From contig NC_034015.1 in NCBI RefSeq assembly GCF_000346465.2, forward strand, positions 8,490,957-8,554,956: 64,000 nt of DNA, given 5' to 3'. Below, piece by piece: positions 59,291-64,000 of the stretch. Position 1 is the stretch's first letter. Each line of letters starts with the position of its first letter. This DNA is from Prunus persica. Taxonomy: Eukaryota; Streptophyta; Magnoliopsida; Rosales; Rosaceae. The translations under genes were made by a program, and so were the position numbers. Under the pieces are notes generated by a model that was given only the letters and a program-made list of their open reading frames with translations, searched no databases and was not told the DNA's origin.

Positions 59291-59538
59291 TCAATATTTA
59301 AAAATTCATGTTTAAATATGATTTTTTTGATATATTGTTGAAGTTTATCTAATGAAAGTTTATATTTGATATAAAAAAACTAAAATTTTTTTTACAAAAG
59401 TAGAGAAAATTTTCATTGAAGCATAAGTTCATAGTTTGAGACATAACGACACAACATATATTTTGTAGGGATGGAAGACGAATGTGTTAGTAAATAGTAA
59501 AGAATCAAATGCACAGCCCAGCAGTATAGTCGATCGAT

Positions 59539-59832
59539 CTACACATCCAACCTTGGCTTACGCTTCTTGATCGCCACGCAGGGAGAAAGTAGCCCTGTTG
59601 AAGAAGAGGCTTCTTGGCAAAATTTATTGTAATCCTCGCCCATGTTGTAATGAAGACGAACCATTACATTAGCCCTTTGTTGATCATCAACTCGATCTTC
59701 TCCGGCCTTTCTTTGACGATTTTGAACCGGCACAAGCGATTTATTGGTAGCGTCACTGCCGCGGTAGACGGGTAGTGGTCGAGGGTAGAAGAAATCAGTG
59801 GGAAAGAAGTTGTATTGGAGGAGGCCAGACAT
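59539..59832 (-). CDS. Unrecognised small conserved protein, copy 2 (97 aa)
   Basis: Paralogue of 14115-14408: same length, same start MSGLLQYNFFPTDFFYPRPL and same end KKRKPRLDV, with changes at about seven residues (for example VNCDSD to VYRGSD, DQQW to DQQR, GEDH to GEDY). The duplication extends about 0.1 kb downstream and 0.6 kb upstream of the frame. A TATA-like box lies at 59921-59933. Family and function are not recognised. Confidence 0.65.
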   Translation of the reverse strand: MSGLLQYNFFPTDFFYPRPLPVYRGSDATNKSLVPVQNRQRKAGEDRVDDQQRANVMVRLHYNMGEDYNKFCQEASSSTGLLSPCVAIKKRKPRLDV

Positions 59833-59920
59833 GGATGGATATGGCTCAAACGCTGTCGGAAAGCTCTTTGAAGTTTTGTTTTGTTTTGTGTCGGATGGTG
59901 GCCTTGTTGTTTAAGTGGCT

Positions 59921-59933
59921 GTATTTTTATATT
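59921..59933 (-). promoter_or_regulatory. TATA box of the small unknown gene, copy 2
   Basis: AATATAAAAATAC on the minus strand, about 90 bases before the ATG, matching the position in copy 1. Confidence 0.5.
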
Positions 59934-59939
59934 AAGTCA

Positions 59940-61490
59940 GGACTTGGGGCATAAGTCATTGGTTAATTAATTTGGGCATTGACTGATCTTTCTTGTTTAG
60001 ATGTTGAATATTCTTTCACAGCTGTATATTATTTGTTTCGCAAGAAAAAGGGATTGTGTGTAACGGCTAGAGTCTGGTTTCGAGATGTGAGGAAACTTTA
60101 AGATCTCGTTTGTTACATGAAATTGATTAATTAGGACAGGACTAATCACAAGAATTAAGATTTGACTTGGCTTGGACTAAGTCTTGTAAGTCTATCGAAA
60201 TCCAACACCCAAATCACCAATTCAACAAAACCCACACAAATACAGATCTTCTTCTTTTTTGTTTTCCGCAAACCAACAACCCACAAGGTAAAACCATATG
60301 AATATATACCATAAGATTTTCCAAAGCATAACCAGTATCAAAATAAAAATAAAAGTATTAAAAAATAAAGAGAGAGAGAGAGTTAGGGGCAGAGAGGGAG
60401 AGAGAGATTGGAGGCTTACAAGAATATAGCGGTTTGATTTCGGGCAAGGGTGATTTGAAATCTAAATTGAATACATTCCCCTTAAGAGCAACTCCACCCA
60501 TTTGCCCTTTGCCATGGCAAGGGCAGCAACTATCATTTGCCCCTTGCAAAAGGTTGTGGTGTTTCCACCAATTGCCATGACAACAACTATTCACATACGA
60601 TATGAGGAGAGAAATTTGTTCAGAGTTTTGGTGTGGGAAGTGAAAACTACAACTAAGTATTTATTTTCTTAAAAATCTGAAATTTTTTGTATTTTTTGTA
60701 GATTATTTAAAAAAAATTTCATCGCTAACGTCAGCAAACTTGAGCTGAAACTAAGGCAGATCTTGCCTGAGGGCTAGCTTGGTTTCGTGGGCTCCATCTC
60801 CTGCCAGGGCTAGCCCTTGCTGCTGGAAACAGGTTTTGGGCCTAAAACAACAGCGCCCTCCCTTCCCCCACCCCCCCCCCCCCCCCCCAGAGCCCTTGTT
60901 GCTGAAACTGCTGTAATAAGAATTTATTTGGGTTGCCAAGGCTAGGGTATTAATTTAGTCCCGAAAAAAAAAAACAAGTTCTCTGGACTATAGTCCAGGT
61001 TAGCATTTTTATGGGACCGTCCTAGCTTGCATGCTTGATCAAGGTCGCATGTTTTCTATCGGCGCGTCTTATTTTGGGTTGTACTAAGACCTTGATTTTA
61101 AGTGGGCTAAGATAAGCCATGTTAGTGAGGGTGTTACTAGTTAGTGAGGTTCTAAATAAGCCCATGTTTGGTTCATGACAGAATTAATGCTAAATAGCAC
61201 AATCCTGTCCTAGTCCCCTCCAAAAAAACATGCCCTAAGTCCCACGCATTCGAAAGTAACACAAACCTATACAGCATATGAGTTTGGACCTAAAAGAATA
61301 TACATATGTTATGTTTTTTTTTTATAACTATTTTATCCCTTATTAATTAAGTTATTTTGTTTTATAAACCTAATTAAAAAATGGCATATCTTGGCATTTT
61401 GAATGTTTTACCAAATCCTGTTGTTGCATCATACTTCAGTCCTTCACACTGCCAAGGAAGTGGGCGTATCATTTATACACAAATTTTTTT
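59940..61490. other. Intergenic: duplicated flank, then unrecognised DNA with an 18-C run
   Basis: To about 60460 it matches the upstream flank of the first copy. Beyond that I see a GA-rich tract (60369-60410), a phrase GAGCAACTCCACCCATTTGCC typical of a plant MITE start, and a homopolymer of 18 C at 60871-60888. No gene. Confidence 0.45.
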
Positions 61491-61494
61491 TTTT

Positions 61495-61690
61495 TAAAGT
61501 TTTAGATTGAGCCCTGAAAAAACGTTTTACAAAATTAATTTTGATGGATAAGTTCCATCTAATGGTGATTCTGAGTTAAATCTTTTCAAAATAGAAGTTG
61601 AAGGGAATTCTAAGACTCTAATTCAAATTATTACAAGACGGGCGAATTTACCTGGAGCTTGCAAATCAAAGTCCCATTAACTGTCAAGGG
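61495..61690 (+). pseudogene. Possible RNase H (RVT_3) fragment of a LINE
   Basis: The plus-strand frame reads KINFDG near 61530 and then FKIEVEGNSKTLIQIITRR near 61585, resembling the RNase H tail of plant non-LTR elements. Short, with a stop between the two parts. Confidence 0.35.
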
Positions 61691-61769
61691 AGCCGTCTAC
61701 GATTTGTACACAAATAATGAAAGACAAGGCTTAGATTGAGAGCTCATTTACAAAAATCCAAGTACGATT

Positions 61770-62228
61770 TTAGCTGCTCAGCAGTAACCACAAAGGAATA
61801 GTTGGGTTGCTTGTTTGTCCTTGATGTAATGTAAAACTTGAGCAGCTACAACTAATGAGAGATTTGGCCTGCAAAGCTCTCTCCAAATCTGTAGTCATTC
61901 CTTGTTGGAGACGTGAGACTACGTAATTCATGAAGAACGAGTCACACGGCAAGACGATAGGCCCAGAACTAGTTGAAAGTCCAAACTCTTCTTCAGACAT
62001 CTTGAAGAGCTCTTGGAAAATGCAGTTGGAAAGATAGGATAACGGCAGTACAAAACGGCTTTCGTCAATGGTGTAGATAACAAAAGTTCCCTTTTCACTC
62101 ACCATGTTATTCATCATGTTGTTGTTTGCTACTCTTGGCGATGAATTTTTGTTCCTCCCCACAGCATCTCTCTTTTGCCACTTGCTAGCAATTTTAATGA
62201 GTCTCTTGGGGCTGATTATTTTTTCCAT
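61770..62228 (-). CDS. SAUR family auxin-responsive protein, copy 2 (152 aa)
   Basis: Intronless, 152 residues, start MEKIISPKRLIKIASKWQKR at 62228. The frame extends upstream (to 62270), but the aligned start of copy 1 and the family signature fix this ATG. Core GTFVIYTIDESRFVLPLSYLSN and FKMSEEEFGLSTSSGPIVLP is shared with copy 1, as is the tail ending PLWLLLSS. No damage; both copies look functional. Presumed role as for copy 1: auxin-induced promotion of cell expansion. Tandem clusters are normal for this clade. Confidence 0.94.
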   Translation of the reverse strand: MEKIISPKRLIKIASKWQKRDAVGRNKNSSPRVANNNMMNNMVSEKGTFVIYTIDESRFVLPLSYLSNCIFQELFKMSEEEFGLSTSSGPIVLPCDSFFMNYVVSRLQQGMTTDLERALQAKSLISCSCSSFTLHQGQTSNPTIPLWLLLSS

Positions 62229-62327
62229 GGAGGAGATGTATAAAATGACCCAATTGAGCAATAAAAGCAACTTTGTATTTCTAGGAATGCTAAGAACTGA
62301 TTGATGGAGAACAAGGGGGATTGGTTT

Positions 62328-62337
62328 CCTATTTATA
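62328..62337 (-). promoter_or_regulatory. TATA box of SAUR copy 2
   Basis: TATAAATAGG on the minus strand, about 100 bases before the ATG, as in copy 1. Confidence 0.75.
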
Positions 62338-62584
62338 TCTGTTCTCCAGACGACGCTAGAAATTAATAATTCGTTATATCGGCGTAGTACTTCGTTGCCT
62401 AGTTTTGTTAGTTGGAAAAAAATGCTTTAGTCGCTTGGAGGTGAAAATTCCAATGTGCTGCAATGTTTTGGATGTTTAAACTTATGTCAAGTTTATGTCT
62501 TGTGGCTCAAGGACACAAGAGATCTTACCAGTAGGATAGTTCATTATGATATAAAGCTGTAATGAGCCACCGTACTAAACTATA

Positions 62585-62835
62585 GGCTTGTTTGGGAGTG
62601 ATTTTAGATATGTCAAAAAGTACTTTTATGGAGAATCACTTCTTCAAATAATCACTTTAAGTAGTTTTAAGTGATTTTATGAAGAAACACATGGGAGGTG
62701 TTTCTGCCCAAAATCCTTTAAAATCACTTAATGTGATTATATGGAAAAGCACATGAGAGATGATTCTCCCTAGAAGTGATTTTATTTACTTATTTTATAA
62801 AGCCGTACTTTCTTAGTACTTTGAATGGAGAAAAT
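62585..62835. mobile_element. Probable MITE inserted in the SAUR copy 2 upstream region
   Basis: Absent from the aligned copy 1 upstream DNA (near 57050). Starts GGCTTGTTTGGGAGTGATTT and contains repeated, partly inverted AGTGATTTTA/TAAAATCACT words. Exact ends and target duplication are not resolved. Confidence 0.5.
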
Positions 62836-63529
62836 TCTTTTGGTTGCCTTGGAGAAAATTCCAATGTTCATGAAGAGAGCCAAATATTGGAAAGTTTTTT
62901 AAATTACTTCGTGTTATAATATGTGTTGTGGTTGTGGCTAAGGACACAACAGATTATTCCGTTCGTTAGTATTATCAGTTGGTTACTAAGAAATCTGAAG
63001 TTCCAATTCTTGGAAATTCCTATCTAACTACCTTTTGTCCAAATATCCTTAGCTAATACTAATGAATTAGAAAAGGAACTCGATGTGAACTATATAATAT
63101 TTTGTACGTCAAGAATTGTAAGTTTTACACTAACCTTGAACTTGCCGAATTAATTTGGGAAATTCTCTCAAATGTTGGAGTAATAGAGGCCACGTGTTGC
63201 TAACTTTGATAAGTTGGGCTTAGTTAGAGTCAGTTAGCCTAGCTAAGAGCCAAATTGTACTCATATAAAAACAGAGTGTTTGATGCCAATGCTCTCAGGT
63301 TCGAACACTTATATTGGTAGTGTGCGTGAGAAAATCCTCCTCCGCTTCATAACTTTGACCCAAAAAAACAATGTTATTGAAAGCCTTGATCTTCAGTATT
63401 TTTTGTTCTTAATTTTCCTTCAGTTTCTCTTAAATATTAACATGTTATCAAGTCCACGTTATTCACATGATTGATCCAACACTCTTACGTTAGCAAATCC
63501 ATTTGGAATGAAGTGCTTTCTATTACTTT

Positions 63530-63660
63530 ACCTGCGAGTGCTGGAAATTAATAATTAGTTATATTGGCATACTACTTTGTTGCCTAGTTTTGTTAAGTTT
63601 ATGTACCGACAATTTAGTTGCTTGGTGGTGAAAATTTCAATGTGCTGCAACCGATAAGAA
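63530..63660. repeat. Third partial copy of the SAUR upstream sequence
   Basis: Shares GAAATTAATAATTAGTTATA, TTTGTTGCCTAGTTTTGTTA and TTGGTGGTGAAAATTTCAAT with the regions upstream of both SAUR genes, but no SAUR frame lies beside it. This suggests an older or deleted third unit. The rest to 64000 shows nothing recognisable. Confidence 0.6.
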
Positions 63661-64000
63661 CTGTAATAATAGTGTTATTTGGGAACTTCGCTAATAGTGG
63701 TGTTTGAGAGCATTTCCTTATAAATTAATGTACAACGTTACAGAACAAAGTGAACCTAATCCAGATGTAAAATTATAAGAATCCATAGCTTTTTGGTGGC
63801 TGATTGCTTACATTTTTAGTACTGTGTCATGTTAGGAATGTGCCCTAAAGTCAATGACAGGCAGTAACACCTCATCTCTGTATTCATATTAATAAATTAA
63901 AAAATGTGTTTCATCCTAAAACATACGTCCCTGAGGTTTACGAAAATATTAATAGTATTCTAAAATTATTGAAGAGACTGTTAGAGATGCGCTTAGTAGC

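Noticed and set aside
62229..62270. N-terminal extension of SAUR copy 2
   Set aside because: Not shared with copy 1, and the family signature begins at the ATG at 62228.

Overview
The window is nuclear DNA from a flowering plant, most likely a woody dicot; Rosaceae is my guess from the transposon and SAUR types and cannot be proved from sequence alone. Evidence for a plant: GT-AG introns in AT-rich DNA, SAUR, LEA2/NHL and GDSL genes, plant-type CACTA, Athila and copia elements, and many MITEs. A run of exactly 100 N (2181-2280) shows a draft assembly.

Only a small part is ordinary genes. I support an LEA2/NDR1-HIN1-like membrane protein (6738-7505, +), two copies of an unrecognised 97-residue protein (14115-14408 and 59539-59832, both -), the splicing factor ISY1 (38758-39663, -), a four-exon GDSL esterase/lipase (47625-51292, +) and two SAUR auxin-response genes (56251-56712 and 61770-62228, both -). 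They do not form a pathway. Local duplication links the right half: the SAUR locus is repeated, the 97-residue gene is repeated 45 kb away, and the DNA downstream of ISY1 (35.25-37.0 kb) recurs rearranged at 53.7-56.2 kb.

The rest is a transposon graveyard with clear nesting. A CACTA element enters from the left edge and ends at 6072. From 8.4 to 13.7 kb lie a Harbinger-like MITE, a hAT-like MITE with a perfect 8-bp target duplication, and a Mutator-like element (9-bp duplication) that contains a putative 3.3-kb solo LTR. From 15.2 to about 34.7 kb is a decayed Athila-type Ty3 retrotransposon. Its 5' LTR is split by a complete 10.6-kb CACTA element (15373-25981, TAG duplication) carrying both a TNP2-type transposase gene and a TNPA-like (Transposase_24) gene, and probably by a second insertion at 26.8-28.8 kb. 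A complete copia element (41744-46847, 167-bp LTRs, GGATT duplication) lies between ISY1 and the GDSL gene. Two hAT-like elements sit back to back at 51.9-53.4 kb. A LINE remnant and a solo LTR nested in a MITE lie between the SAUR genes.

I found no convincing new molecular system. The most notable signals are the near-perfect 40-bp foldback flanked by 46-bp direct repeats in the first CACTA element, arrays of CACTA terminal motifs placed upstream of transposase genes inside both CACTA elements, the conserved unknown 97-residue gene pair with conserved TATA boxes, and the excess of TAG stops at glutamine positions in the Athila element.
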